DNA from: Conexibacter woesei DSM 14684
GTDB lineage: Bacteria; Actinomycetota; Thermoleophilia; Solirubrobacterales; Solirubrobacteraceae
Assembly: GCF_000025265.1 (NCBI RefSeq)
Contig: NC_013739.1
Location: 3,596,001 to 3,660,000, forward strand
Reading direction: 5' to 3'
DNA length: 64,000 bases
Under the pieces are notes generated by a model. That model had not been told where the DNA came from and searched no databases. It saw only the letters and a list, made by a program, of their open reading frames with translations. Shown one piece after another: positions 6,562-15,444 of the stretch (position 1 is its first letter; every line of letters begins with the position of its first letter). The position numbers and the translations under genes are program-made.

Positions 6562-9198
6562 GTGGTGCTCGGACCGATTCGGTCATGGAACGTGAAGCTG
6601 ATCGCGATCGCGGTCGTGCTGGCGAGCCTGTTCGCGATAGGGCTCGCGGCACCGGCGGCGCACGCCGCGCCGCCCGACCCGCCGACGATCCAGGTCGACT
6701 CCCCGACGACGATCACCGGCGGCGGGACGATCGCCGTCTCCGGCACCGCCGTCGCAGACGCCCCGATCGCCGTGTTCGTCAACAACACCGCGCGGACCGG
6801 CACGTATGCCGACAGCAACGGCGCCTGGAGCGCGACGGTCAGCGCGGAGGACGGCGACAACTACGTCTCCGCCGTCCAGACCGTGAGCGGTGAGACGAGC
6901 GCCCCCTCCTCCGCGGTCTACGTCGCGAACCTGGCCACCCCTCGCGTGTTCACGCCGGCCGCGAACGCAACCGTCGGCACCACCTTCACGGTCGTCGGCG
7001 ACCACAACCATCCGGGTGCGACGGTCGAGGTCCGCGACGAGAACGGCGCCCTGCTCGGCAGCAACGCCTCCGGCGACTGGAACTGGTCGCTCACGACGAC
7101 CGTCGCGCTCCCCGCGGGCCCGCACACGCTCTCGGTGACGGTCACGCGCGAGGGCGTCGTCGGCCCGGCGCGGACGCGTGCGATCACCGTCGCCGACGGT
7201 GGGACGCCCGTCGCCCCCGACCCACCGACCGTCGCCACGCCCGTCTCCAGCGGCGTCGTCGCCGGGCCGGTCCGCTTCAGCGGCACCGCCGAGCCCGGCG
7301 CGAGAGTCGACGTCAGCAACCCCGTGCTCCCGATCGTGCACGGCTCCGGGACCGCCGACCAGAACGGCGCATTCGACTTCACCGTCGACCTCGCCCCCGG
7401 CTCGCACAGCGTCGCGGTCACGCAGGAGGTCGGAGGACTGACGAGCGACGCGACGACCGTCTGGTTCACGGTCCTCCCCGCGCCGCCGGCGTTCGGCACG
7501 CTGCCCGCCGCCGCCGCGACCGGCTCGCAGGTGACCGCGAGCGGGACGGCCGAGCCGAACGCGAACATCACGCTCACGCGCAACAGCACCGTCGCCGCGA
7601 CGACGCAGGCCGACGCGAACGGCAACTGGAACACGCCGGTGACGATCGACTACTGGGACAACTACCTCACCGTCACGCAGGAGCTGAACGGAGAGGTCAG
7701 CGATGCGGCGCCGGAGCAGCACGTCATCGGCGTCAGCCCGCCGAGCCTGTCGACGCCCGCGGCGGACTCCGTCGTCGACCAGACGTTCGCGATCAGCGGC
7801 GGCGACGCCGTGCCCGACGCGACGATCACGATCCTCGACGAGGACGACCGCGTGCTCGCGACGACGACGGCGGTCTCGCTGACGCTGTGGAGCACGACGA
7901 CGACCGTGCCGCTCGGCGCCGGCGCGAGAACGATCACCGTCCGCGTCAGCTACGGCGGCGTCTCGGCGGAGACCGACCACGCCGTCGTCGTGCGCCCGCC
8001 GGTGCCGAGTCTGGCGAGACCGGCGACCGGCGAGAGCGCCGACGACGCCGGCCACGTGCGGTTCACCGGCACCGCGCTGCCGAACGCCGGCGTCAACGTC
8101 TTCCTCAGCGGCGTTCAGGACGCGGTCGGCGGCGGGACCGCCGACGCGAGCGGCGCGTTCGACTTCACCGCCGCACTCGCGCCCGGCAGACGGCGGATCC
8201 GCGTCGGCCAGCTCGTCGCGGGCCAGCCGAGCCCGCGCAGCGCGATCGTCCAGGTCGCAGTGCGGCCGGGCGCTCCGGAGCTGACGCACGGCGCGCGGAC
8301 CGTTGTCGCCGACGCGGAGGCGACGGTCGGCGGCAGCGCGGTCGCCGGCGCGACCGTCGAGCTGCGCGATGCCGCGGGAGCGACCGTCGCGGAGGCGACC
8401 GCCGCGGGCGACGGCGCGTGGAGCGCCGCCGTCGAGGTCGCCGCCGGCCGGCATCCGCTGACCGCCGTGCAGTCCGTCGACGCGGTCGCCGGCAGCGCAT
8501 CGGCCGCGTTCGCGCTGACCGGCGTCGGCGCGCCGGCCGTGACCGCGCCGGCCCCCGGCGCGCTCGTCGACCCGGTCTTCGCGGTCGCCGGCAGTGCGCT
8601 CCCCGGCGCGACCGTCACGCTGCGCGACGCGGGCGGCCGCACGCGCGGCAGCACCGTCGCCGGCGACGACGGCGCCTGGTCGCTGACGACGACCTCCGCG
8701 CTCGCCGCGGGCGAGCGCACGCTCTCTCTCGTGCAGACGCTCGACGGCGTCAGCGGCCCCGCCGCGACGCGGCGCGTGACGATCCGCCAGTCCGGCAGCG
8801 GTCCTGGAGGGCAGCCGGACACGGACGGGCCGTCCGGCCCGGGCGCGAGCCCGAGCGCGCGTGCCGCGCTCGCGCTGACGGCGCGCACGAGCCGCACGAG
8901 CGCCCGCGCCGGCCAGGCGATCCGCTACCGCCTGACGGTCGCGAACACCGGCACGACCGCCGTCCGCGGAGCGCTCGCATGCGCGACGCTCCCGCGCGGG
9001 ACGCGCCTGCTCGCCGACGGCGGCGGCAGACGCGCGCGCGGCGCGCGGCTGTGCTGGACGCTTCCGGAGCTGCGCCCCGGCTCGCGTCGGACGCTCTCGT
9101 TCGCGGTCCGCGCCACGCGCCGCACGGCGAGACCCCGCAGCACCGTGACCCTCACCGCCCCCGGCCTCCCGACCCTGCGCACCCGCACTCCGAGGTAG
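6562..9198 (+). CDS. Large secreted protein with bacterial Ig-like repeats and DUF11-type end
   Basis: The 878-residue product has a signal peptide (VKLIAIAVVLASLFAIGLAAPAAHA) and then about eight or nine Ig-like repeats of roughly 80-90 residues. Each carries the pattern GTA-PGA-V-V/L followed by G-W-S or G-F-F and a closing G-H-L-V-TQ segment. The final about 110 residues (SARAALALTARTSRTSARA onward, with TVANTGTTAVRGALACATLP) form a DUF11-like conserved repeat domain. No LPXTG or membrane anchor is seen at the C-terminus, so it is probably released or wall-associated through another means. GTG 6562 is chosen because GGAGAAGGA lies 6 bases upstream; GTG 6565 is equally possible. Likely a surface adhesin or matrix protein; exact role unknown. 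Confidence 0.85.
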   Translation: MVLGPIRSWNVKLIAIAVVLASLFAIGLAAPAAHAAPPDPPTIQVDSPTTITGGGTIAVSGTAVADAPIAVFVNNTARTGTYADSNGAWSATVSAEDGDNYVSAVQTVSGETSAPSSAVYVANLATPRVFTPAANATVGTTFTVVGDHNHPGATVEVRDENGALLGSNASGDWNWSLTTTVALPAGPHTLSVTVTREGVVGPARTRAITVADGGTPVAPDPPTVATPVSSGVVAGPVRFSGTAEPGARVDVSNPVLPIVHGSGTADQNGAFDFTVDLAPGSHSVAVTQEVGGLTSDATTVWFTVLPAPPAFGTLPAAAATGSQVTASGTAEPNANITLTRNSTVAATTQADANGNWNTPVTIDYWDNYLTVTQELNGEVSDAAPEQHVIGVSPPSLSTPAADSVVDQTFAISGGDAVPDATITILDEDDRVLATTTAVSLTLWSTTTTVPLGAGARTITVRVSYGGVSAETDHAVVVRPPVPSLARPATGESADDAGHVRFTGTALPNAGVNVFLSGVQDAVGGGTADASGAFDFTAALAPGRRRIRVGQLVAGQPSPRSAIVQVAVRPGAPELTHGARTVVADAEATVGGSAVAGATVELRDAAGATVAEATAAGDGAWSAAVEVAAGRHPLTAVQSVDAVAGSASAAFALTGVGAPAVTAPAPGALVDPVFAVAGSALPGATVTLRDAGGRTRGSTVAGDDGAWSLTTTSALAAGERTLSLVQTLDGVSGPAATRRVTIRQSGSGPGGQPDTDGPSGPGASPSARAALALTARTSRTSARAGQAIRYRLTVANTGTTAVRGALACATLPRGTRLLADGGGRRARGARLCWTLPELRPGSRRTLSFAVRATRRTARPRSTVTLTAPGLPTLRTRTPR

Positions 9199-9223
9199 CC
9201 GCACCCGAACATCCCCTTGCGCG

Positions 9224-9249
9224 TATATTCCCGAATCGTTATATTCGGG
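9224..9249 (+). promoter_or_regulatory. Inverted repeat before the ArsR gene, candidate operator
   Basis: CCCGAAT (9230-9236) and ATTCGGG (9243-9249) are complementary, embedded in two direct TATATTC copies (9224 and 9240 regions). The site ends 2 bases before the ATG of the ArsR-type regulator, a usual place for autorepression by this family, and its AT-rich character is typical of ArsR sites. Confidence 0.55.
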
Positions 9250-9251
9250 CC

Positions 9252-9569
9252 ATGGCCACCTCCCCATTCGACGTGCTGGCGGAGCCGACGCGGCGGCGGA
9301 TCCTCGACCTGCTGCTGGAGCGACCGCGGCTCGTCGGCGACCTGACCGAACAGCTCGGGCTCAGCCAGCCGGGCACGTCGAAGCACCTGCGGGTGCTCCG
9401 GGAGGCGGGCTTCGTCCAGGTGCGCCAGGACGCGCAGCGGCGCTGGTACGAGCTGAGCCCGGCGCCGCTGGCCGAGGTCGACGCGTGGCTGACGCCGTAC
9501 CGCCGCCTCTGGTCCGAGCACCTCGACGCACTCGAGCAGCACCTCGACTCGATGGAGGACGAACCGTGA
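9252..9569 (+). CDS. ArsR-family winged-helix transcriptional regulator
   Basis: The 105-residue protein begins FDVLAEPTRRRILDLLLERP, the standard ArsR N-terminal helix, followed by the HTH LVGDLTEQLGLSQPGTSKHL and the wing RVLREAGFVQVRQDAQRRWYELSP. It lacks the metal-binding ELCVCDL-type cysteines, so it belongs to the non-metal subgroup that pairs with SRPBCC proteins. Its stop overlaps the GTG of the next gene (GTGA), so the two are translated together. The palindrome just upstream suggests autorepression. The inducer is unknown. Confidence 0.92.
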   Translation: MATSPFDVLAEPTRRRILDLLLERPRLVGDLTEQLGLSQPGTSKHLRVLREAGFVQVRQDAQRRWYELSPAPLAEVDAWLTPYRRLWSEHLDALEQHLDSMEDEP

Positions 9570-10222
9570 ACGAGACCCTGGTCCGCAGCGGCGGACGCAA
9601 CGTCCTGCGCGTCGAGCGCCGCGTCGCGCACCCGCCCGAGAAGGTCTGGCGCGCCGTCACCGAGCCGGCCGAGCTGAGCGCCTGGTTCCCCTCCCCCGTC
9701 GAGCTGGACGAGCTGCGCGCCGGCGCCGAGATCCGCTTCGTCGGCGACGGCTTCGGCAGCGCCGGCACGATCGCCGAGGTCGACCCGCCGCGCGTCTTCG
9801 CGTTCGACTGGGAGGGCGAGCTGCTCCGCTTCGAGCTGGCGCCCGACGGCGATGCCGGCTGCCTGCTCGTCTTCACGCACACGTTCGACGACCGCGCCGG
9901 CGCCGCCAGCTTCGCGGCCGGCTGGGACGCCTGCCTCGACGCGCTCGACGGCCTGCTCGACGGCATCGACCCGCCCGCCCAGCCACCGGAGATGTCCGCC
10001 GCGCATGAGGCGTTCGTCCGCCGCTTCGGGCTCGACGAGGGCGCGCTGGAGGAGACGACGGACGGCGGCTGGCGAATCCGCTTCGAGCGCCAGCTGACCC
10101 GGCACGCGCCGGACGCCTGGCCGCTGATGAGCGCCGCCGCCTCCGCTGACGGCGAGTGGCCGACGACCGTCGACGAGCCGCGACTGCTCGAAACCGAGCA
10201 CGACGGCGGCGCGAGCCCTTAG
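9566..10222 (+). CDS. SRPBCC / AHSA1-like protein, partner of ArsR regulator
   Basis: The 218-residue product has an START-like/AHSA1 fold in the first about 145 residues: LRVERRVAHPPEKVWRAVTEPAELSAWFPSPV at the start, then EIRFVGDGF and FAFDWEGELLRFEL strands and the closing helix AAGWDACLDALDGLLDG. An extra C-terminal extension of about 65 residues (HEAFVRRFGLDEGAL...) follows and is not part of the usual domain. Such proteins bind hydrophobic ligands or act as chaperone-like partners. Being co-translated with the ArsR gene suggests a shared response to some compound. GTG 9566 is fixed by the stop/start overlap. Confidence 0.88.
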   Translation: MNETLVRSGGRNVLRVERRVAHPPEKVWRAVTEPAELSAWFPSPVELDELRAGAEIRFVGDGFGSAGTIAEVDPPRVFAFDWEGELLRFELAPDGDAGCLLVFTHTFDDRAGAASFAAGWDACLDALDGLLDGIDPPAQPPEMSAAHEAFVRRFGLDEGALEETTDGGWRIRFERQLTRHAPDAWPLMSAAASADGEWPTTVDEPRLLETEHDGGASP

Positions 10223-10234
10223 CCACCCGGGGTC

Positions 10235-10273
10235 GTCCTGGATTCGTGTCGCATAGCGACACCAACCCAGGAC
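10235..10273. repeat. 39-bp palindromic repeat, copy 1
   Basis: Outer arms GTCCTGG (10235-10241) and CCAGGAC (10267-10273) and inner arms GTGTCGC (10246-10252) and GCGACAC (10256-10262) form a two-part hairpin between convergent genes. A second 39-bp copy with about 30 identical positions lies at 44145-44183. Likely a REP-type element, here placed as a terminator. Confidence 0.65.
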
Positions 10274-10302
10274 GCTTGCCCGCCGCGCCTTGCCGGCCGC
10301 GC

Positions 10303-12222
10303 CTACGCCGCCGCGCCGACGTCGATCCGTCTGACGAGCGCCTCCAGGCCGACCGCCACGCGCGCCAGCTCCTGCGCGGAGGCGCTGATCTCCTCGGTCG
10401 AGGCGCTCGTCTCCTCGGTCGAGGCGGAGATCTGCTGCGCGGAGGCCGACGACTGCTCGGCGACGGCGGCGACGCCGGCGATCTCCTCCTGCGTCCGCTC
10501 GGTCTTCGCCGAGACCTGCGCGACCTCGGCGGCGATCTGCGCGACGCGCGTGCTCATGTCCTCGACCGCCTGCTCGATCCGCGCGAACGCCTCGTGCGTG
10601 CGTGAGACGGTCGCGACGCTGTCCTGCGTCAGCTGCGCGCCGCGCTCGACGACGCCGACGACGTTGCTCGTCTCGCCCTGGATCTGCTCGACCAGCACCG
10701 CGATCGACGACGCCGCCCGCTGCGACTCCTCCGCCAGCTTGCGGACCTCCTCGGCGACGACCGCGAAGCCGCGGCCCTGCTCACCGGCACGCGCAGCCTC
10801 GATCGCCGCGTTCAACGCCAACAGGTTCGTCTGCTCCGCGATCCCCGTGATCGTCGCGACGATCGAGCCGATCTCCTTCGACTTGCCGGCGAGCGCGCCG
10901 ATCGCGCTGCCGACCGAGCCGGAGACCTCGCTGACGTCCTCCATCGCGGCGGTCGCCTCCGCGGCCGCCTCGACGCCGTCGCGCGCCGCCTCTCTCGCGC
11001 GGCCGGTCGCGCTCGCGGTCTCGTGCGCCTGCGCCGCGCCGACGCGCGCCGACTCCGCCGCCTCCGCGACGAGCTGCTTGACGGCCTCGACTTGCCGCAC
11101 CTGGCGCTCAGCGCCGACGGCGATCTCCCCGACCGCGCCGGCGATCTCACCGACCGCGCGACCGGCCTCGTCAGAAGTCTGCGCGACCTGCTGCGAGGCA
11201 GCGCTGACGGTGCTCGCACCCTCGGTCACCTCGCCCACGACGGTCCGCAGCTCCTGCATCAGCGCGGCGTTGCGCTCCAGCTGCGCCTCGTTCTCCTGCC
11301 GCTGCAGCTCGTTGCGCTCCAACTGCTCCTCGTTCTCCGCGATCGCCTCGCGGTTGCGCCGCAGCGCCTCCTGGTTCTCGGCGAACTGCGCGTTGAACGC
11401 ACCCGCCAGCTCGTGCAGCTCGACCGTCCCCGCGGGCGTCAGCGCAAACCCCTCGTCGTCGGGATCGCGCTCGCGCAGCGCGTCGCCGTAGCGCGCGATC
11501 GGCACGCCGACGCGCGTGTGGAAGAACCACAGCGTCAGCCCGAGGCCGACCGGGAACAGCACCGCGAGGACGTTCATCAGCCACAGCGCCCGCGACTGCG
11601 CCGTCTGCGCGTCGTCTATCGCGTCCTGCAGCCGCGCGTCCATCTGCTGCTGGAACTCGTCGATCGGCGCGCCGATTCTCTCCTTCGTCGCGAAGTACTC
11701 GGCGTCGAACAGCAGCTCGCGGGCGCGCTCCAGCCGCGCCGCTCTGTCCAGCTGCACGTCGGCGGGCGCGAGCGTGAACGCGGCGACCGGTGCCGGCATC
11801 TCGCCGGGCGCGACGCCGAGGCCGTCGAGCGTCAGCCGCATCGCGCGCGTCTCGGTCTCGACGAGCCCGTTGGAGAGCGACGCGGCGCGCTCCAGCAGCT
11901 CCAGCTCGGAGGCGGGGACGCCCAGCGCTCTCATGCGCGTGATGGCGCGCTCGCGCGTTCTCGTCTGCTCGACCTCTCTCCAGTAGGCGTCGAGGTGTCT
12001 GCGGTCGGTCGAGACGGCGAACGCGCGCACCTCGTCGGTCAGCAGTGCAGAGGCGCCGGCGAGGTCGTCGGCGAGCTGCTCCTGGACGGCGCGCGCCTCG
12101 TTCGCGTCGCGCACGTCCGACGAGGCGCCTCGAGTGAGGACGACGCCGAGCACGAGCAACAGCGCGAGGACGAGGAACGTCGCCCCCGCGATCAGCGTGA
12201 CGGTGAGCTGCTTGAACTTCAT
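10303..12222 (-). CDS. Methyl-accepting chemotaxis protein 1
   Basis: This 639-residue receptor has one N-terminal transmembrane segment ([22 protein letters not shown]), an outer helical sensor region of about 180 residues, a second segment ([23 protein letters not shown], about 215-237), a short linker and a long charged coiled coil ([15 protein letters not shown] repeats). The C-terminal signalling hairpin carries the invariant tip [19 protein letters not shown] and flanking [15 protein letters not shown], which bind CheA/CheW. ATG 12222 is chosen because AAGGAG lies 8 bases upstream and it precedes the first membrane helix. It lacks the multi-HAMP region found in the three other receptors here. 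The ligand is unknown. Confidence 0.93.
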   Translation of the reverse strand: MKFKQLTVTLIAGATFLVLALLLVLGVVLTRGASSDVRDANEARAVQEQLADDLAGASALLTDEVRAFAVSTDRRHLDAYWREVEQTRTRERAITRMRALGVPASELELLERAASLSNGLVETETRAMRLTLDGLGVAPGEMPAPVAAFTLAPADVQLDRAARLERARELLFDAEYFATKERIGAPIDEFQQQMDARLQDAIDDAQTAQSRALWLMNVLAVLFPVGLGLTLWFFHTRVGVPIARYGDALRERDPDDEGFALTPAGTVELHELAGAFNAQFAENQEALRRNREAIAENEEQLERNELQRQENEAQLERNAALMQELRTVVGEVTEGASTVSAASQQVAQTSDEAGRAVGEIAGAVGEIAVGAERQVRQVEAVKQLVAEAAESARVGAAQAHETASATGRAREAARDGVEAAAEATAAMEDVSEVSGSVGSAIGALAGKSKEIGSIVATITGIAEQTNLLALNAAIEAARAGEQGRGFAVVAEEVRKLAEESQRAASSIAVLVEQIQGETSNVVGVVERGAQLTQDSVATVSRTHEAFARIEQAVEDMSTRVAQIAAEVAQVSAKTERTQEEIAGVAAVAEQSSASAQQISASTEETSASTEEISASAQELARVAVGLEALVRRIDVGAAA

Positions 12223-12470
12223 GACGGGATCTCCTTCGGCGTGTCCGTGCCACCACGCGGCGTGCCACCGCGGCGTCGTGCTGGCCCGGCTGATCGACCG
12301 GGTTCGCGGGACCTTGATGCGGCTCCCCGCAAAGCGGACGCGTTGCCGCTCGCCGGCCGCACGAAACGACAGGTCTTTCACCGCTTTCCGGTTGTGGCGA
12401 GGAGCACCGAAGCTCCATAACTGCGTTCGCGCCAAGCACGTTCCGGCGAGCTGGGTATACCGTCCCTCAA

Positions 12471-12752
12471 ATGGGCACGCGCACGCTCGATCGACGGCGT
12501 CTCGACAGTCCCCACCGCAACCCGCTGCTGGAGCGCTTCGGGCTCGCCGCCCGGCGCCTGCGCGAGGAGCGCGGCCTCACGCGCGACGCCGTCGGCGTCG
12601 CCTCCGGCCTCAGCCCGGTCTACATCGGCAACATCGAACGCGGCGAGGTCAACCCGACGCTGCTGACGCAGACGCGCCTGGCGACCGGCCTCGGGATCCC
12701 GCTCGACGCGCTCGTCGCCGCCGCGTTCGGCGACGACGAGCGCGACCGCTAG
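12471..12752 (+). CDS. XRE-family helix-turn-helix regulator
   Basis: The 93-residue protein is almost only a Cro/C1-type [43 protein letters not shown] and [22 protein letters not shown]. No sensor domain follows. It is divergent from the chemoreceptor at 10303-12222 and ends 6 bases before the stop of the convergent MMPL-STAS gene. A TATACC box at 12456-12461 is only about 10 bases before the ATG and no Shine-Dalgarno sequence is visible, so the mRNA may be leaderless. Targets are unknown. Confidence 0.88.
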   Translation: MGTRTLDRRRLDSPHRNPLLERFGLAARRLREERGLTRDAVGVASGLSPVYIGNIERGEVNPTLLTQTRLATGLGIPLDALVAAAFGDDERDR

Positions 12753-12758
12753 CCGCTC

Positions 12759-15299
12759 TCAGCTGCGACCGGCCAGCTCGGGCGGGTCCGACACCGTCTC
12801 GAACAGCTTGTCGACCGCCGTCAGGTGGAGCGTGCGGTCGATCGCCGTCCCGTCCGTCCGCACCAGCACGATCCGGCGATGCGCGCGGCGCGCCCGCTGG
12901 TGCGCGCCGACCAGCTCGCCGATCCCGCTCGAATCGATGAACGTCAGCCGCCGCAGGTCGACGACGAGCGTCCCGTCCTGCGGCTCGACGTCCGCGAGCC
13001 GGTCGCGGAACTGCGGCGTCGTCTGGAGGTCGAGCTCGCCGCTGAGCTGGAGCGACGTGCGCCCGTCCTCGCGCTCGACGTCGATCGCCAGCACGGCGCC
13101 CTCGGGATGCTCGACGCGCTCGGTCTCGACCGCGACCCGCGGCAGCCACTCCAGCCACCGCGGCAGGTACCAGTTCCAGTCGCCGAGCAGCTTCATCGTC
13201 GCGGGCAGCAGCACCGCGCGCACGATCGTCGCGTCGAGCAGCACCGCGACCGACAGCCCGATGCCCATCATCTTGAAGTCGATCGAGCTGAGCGTGGCGA
13301 AGATCGCGAAGACGCCGACCATCACCGCCGCGGCGCTCGTGACGACGCCGGCCGTCGCGCGGATCCCGTGCGAGACGGCCTCCTCCGTCGGCATCCCGCG
13401 GTCGTAGCCCTCGCGGACGCGGCTGAGGATGAACACGTGGTAGTCCATCGAGAGGCCGAACAGGATCACGAACAGGAACAGCGGCAGCCACGAGGTGATG
13501 CCGCCGATCGACGTGAAGCCGATCAGCGACTCGAGGTGACCGTCCTGGAAGATCCACACGAGGATCCCGTACGCCGCGCCGACCGACAGCAGGTTCAGCA
13601 CGATCGCCTTCGCCGGGATCACGATCGAGCGGAACGTCACCATCAGCAGCACGAACGCAAGTGACAAGACGAAGACGAAGACCCACGGCGCGCGCGACTT
13701 CATCAGCTGGTTGAAGTCGTAGGAGTTCGCGGTGAGCCCGGTCACCGGCGCCTCCGCCGACGGCAGTCTCCCGACCGTCGCGGGCACGATCTCGTCGCGC
13801 AGCGCAAGCAGCGCGCTGTCGGACGCGTCGTCGGTGCCGGTGCCGGTGAGCGGGACGTCGATCTTCGTCACCGTTCTGTCGGGACTCACCGTGACGGTGA
13901 CAGGATCCTGCATCAAGCCCGTCGCGAGCGCTTGTCTGCGCAGCTGCGCGATCGCTGCCGCGGTCTGCGGAGCGGTCGCGTCCGGCGCGCTGAGCGCGAT
14001 CGTGGCGGCCGTCGGCTCGCCGGGGAACGCCGCCTGGATGCGGTCGTAGGTCTGCATCACCGGCAGGTCGCGCGGCAGCCCCTGGACCCCCGAGTTGACC
14101 GTGTGCAGGCCGAGCGCCGGCAGCGCGAGCACGACGAGCAGGCCGCCGGAGAGCAGGACCGACGGCAGCGGATGGCGCAGCACGGCGCCGACGATCGTCG
14201 CCCAGAAGCCGGTCTCCGAGCCGGGCTTGTGCAGCCGCCCGACCAGCGGGACGCGGCCCTTGTCGATCCGGTCGCCGAGCAGCGACAGCATCGCCGGCAG
14301 GACCGTCAGCGAGCCGATCACGGCGATCGCGACGACCATGATCGTGCCGGTCGCGAACGACTGGAACGTCGCGTTGCCGGTGATGTACATCCCCGCCATC
14401 GCGACCATCACCGTGAAGCCGGAGACGAGCACCGCCCGGCCCGACGTGGCGGCCGCGAGGTCGAGCGCCGCCTCCTTCCCCCGCCCCAGCCGGCGTTCGT
14501 CGCGCTCGCGGCGGATGTAGAAGAGGCAGTAGTCGACCCCGACCGCGAGACCGACGAGCAGGATCACCGACGAGATCGCCTCGTCGACCCCGGACAGCTG
14601 GCTCACGGGCGCAAGCAGCCCGAGCGTGATCGCGACCGCCGAGAGCCCGAGCAGCAGCGGCAGGCCGGCGGCGACGAGCGCGCCGAAGGCGAGCACGAGG
14701 ATCGCCAGCGTGATCGGCAGCGAGAGGAACTCGGCCTTGCGGAAGTCGTCCTCGAACGCCTTTGTCAGCGCCTTGTTGGCGCTCGCGTCGCCGAACTCCT
14801 CGATCCGCAGCCGCGGATGGCGCTGGTCGACCTGCGCGACGGCGTCGAGGATCGGCCCGACGCGGTCCTCGGCGGCGTCCTCGTCGCCTCTGATGTCGAA
14901 CGAGACGAGCGCGGACCCGCCATCTCTGGAGACGAGCTGCGCGTGTGCGGGCGACAGCGGCGACTCGACGTTCGTGACGGTCGGGAATCTGCGCAGCGTC
15001 ACGACGACGTCGCTCACGCCGGCTCTGAAGGCGGGGTCGGCGATCGTCAGGTCGCCGTCGCGGGACTGGATCAGGACGGTCTCCGGCGCGAGGTCGTCGA
15101 AGCCGGCGTCGGCGAGCATCTGATCGGCCTGGCGCGACTCGCCGTTGCCGAGATCCTCGCTGGCGAGGTGCTGTGTGCCGACCGCGCTGCCGATGAAGAG
15201 GCTCACGATCACGAGTGCGATCCAGCCGCCGATCGCGATGCGCCGGTGCTCGGCGCTCCAACGCCCTGCGCGCTGGGCGAGGTTCGGGCGATGACTCAT
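12759..15299 (-). CDS. MMPL/RND-type transporter with C-terminal STAS domain
   Basis: The 846-residue protein follows the MMPL plan: first helix IGGWIALVIVSLFIGSAVGT, an outer domain of about 150 residues, five or so helices including VGLAVGVDYCLFYIRRERDE, a loop with the second outer domain, and the second helix bundle with LFGLSMDYHVFILSRVREGY. Such proteins export lipids or drugs using proton flow; the GxDY and SMDYHVF motifs carry the proton-relay aspartates. After the last helix (about residue 705) it continues with a STAS domain (about 742-835): LQLSGELDLQTTPQFRDRL, LVVDLRRLTFIDSSGIGEL, AVDKLFETV. The serine in DSSG is the phosphorylation site in anti-sigma-factor antagonists. This fusion is unusual. 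AGGAGG lies 8 bases before ATG 15299. Confidence 0.93.
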   Translation of the reverse strand: MSHRPNLAQRAGRWSAEHRRIAIGGWIALVIVSLFIGSAVGTQHLASEDLGNGESRQADQMLADAGFDDLAPETVLIQSRDGDLTIADPAFRAGVSDVVVTLRRFPTVTNVESPLSPAHAQLVSRDGGSALVSFDIRGDEDAAEDRVGPILDAVAQVDQRHPRLRIEEFGDASANKALTKAFEDDFRKAEFLSLPITLAILVLAFGALVAAGLPLLLGLSAVAITLGLLAPVSQLSGVDEAISSVILLVGLAVGVDYCLFYIRRERDERRLGRGKEAALDLAAATSGRAVLVSGFTVMVAMAGMYITGNATFQSFATGTIMVVAIAVIGSLTVLPAMLSLLGDRIDKGRVPLVGRLHKPGSETGFWATIVGAVLRHPLPSVLLSGGLLVVLALPALGLHTVNSGVQGLPRDLPVMQTYDRIQAAFPGEPTAATIALSAPDATAPQTAAAIAQLRRQALATGLMQDPVTVTVSPDRTVTKIDVPLTGTGTDDASDSALLALRDEIVPATVGRLPSAEAPVTGLTANSYDFNQLMKSRAPWVFVFVLSLAFVLLMVTFRSIVIPAKAIVLNLLSVGAAYGILVWIFQDGHLESLIGFTSIGGITSWLPLFLFVILFGLSMDYHVFILSRVREGYDRGMPTEEAVSHGIRATAGVVTSAAAVMVGVFAIFATLSSIDFKMMGIGLSVAVLLDATIVRAVLLPATMKLLGDWNWYLPRWLEWLPRVAVETERVEHPEGAVLAIDVEREDGRTSLQLSGELDLQTTPQFRDRLADVEPQDGTLVVDLRRLTFIDSSGIGELVGAHQRARRAHRRIVLVRTDGTAIDRTLHLTAVDKLFETVSDPPELAGRS

Positions 15300-15444
15300 T
15301 CCACCTTCCTCCTATGACTCGCGGAAGGGCCTGGTGGTCCGCCGACACTACTCGCACGGTGCTCGCGGCCGGGCGCCAACAAGCCGCGTTTCGGTGCGCC
15401 GTCCGGCGCCACCGGCCCGCGTGCGCAGCGCGCAACCAGCGACA

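Noticed and set aside
10303-12222. Chemotaxis operon
   Set aside because: Four receptors are present but no cheA, cheW, cheR, cheB or flagellar gene occurs in the window.
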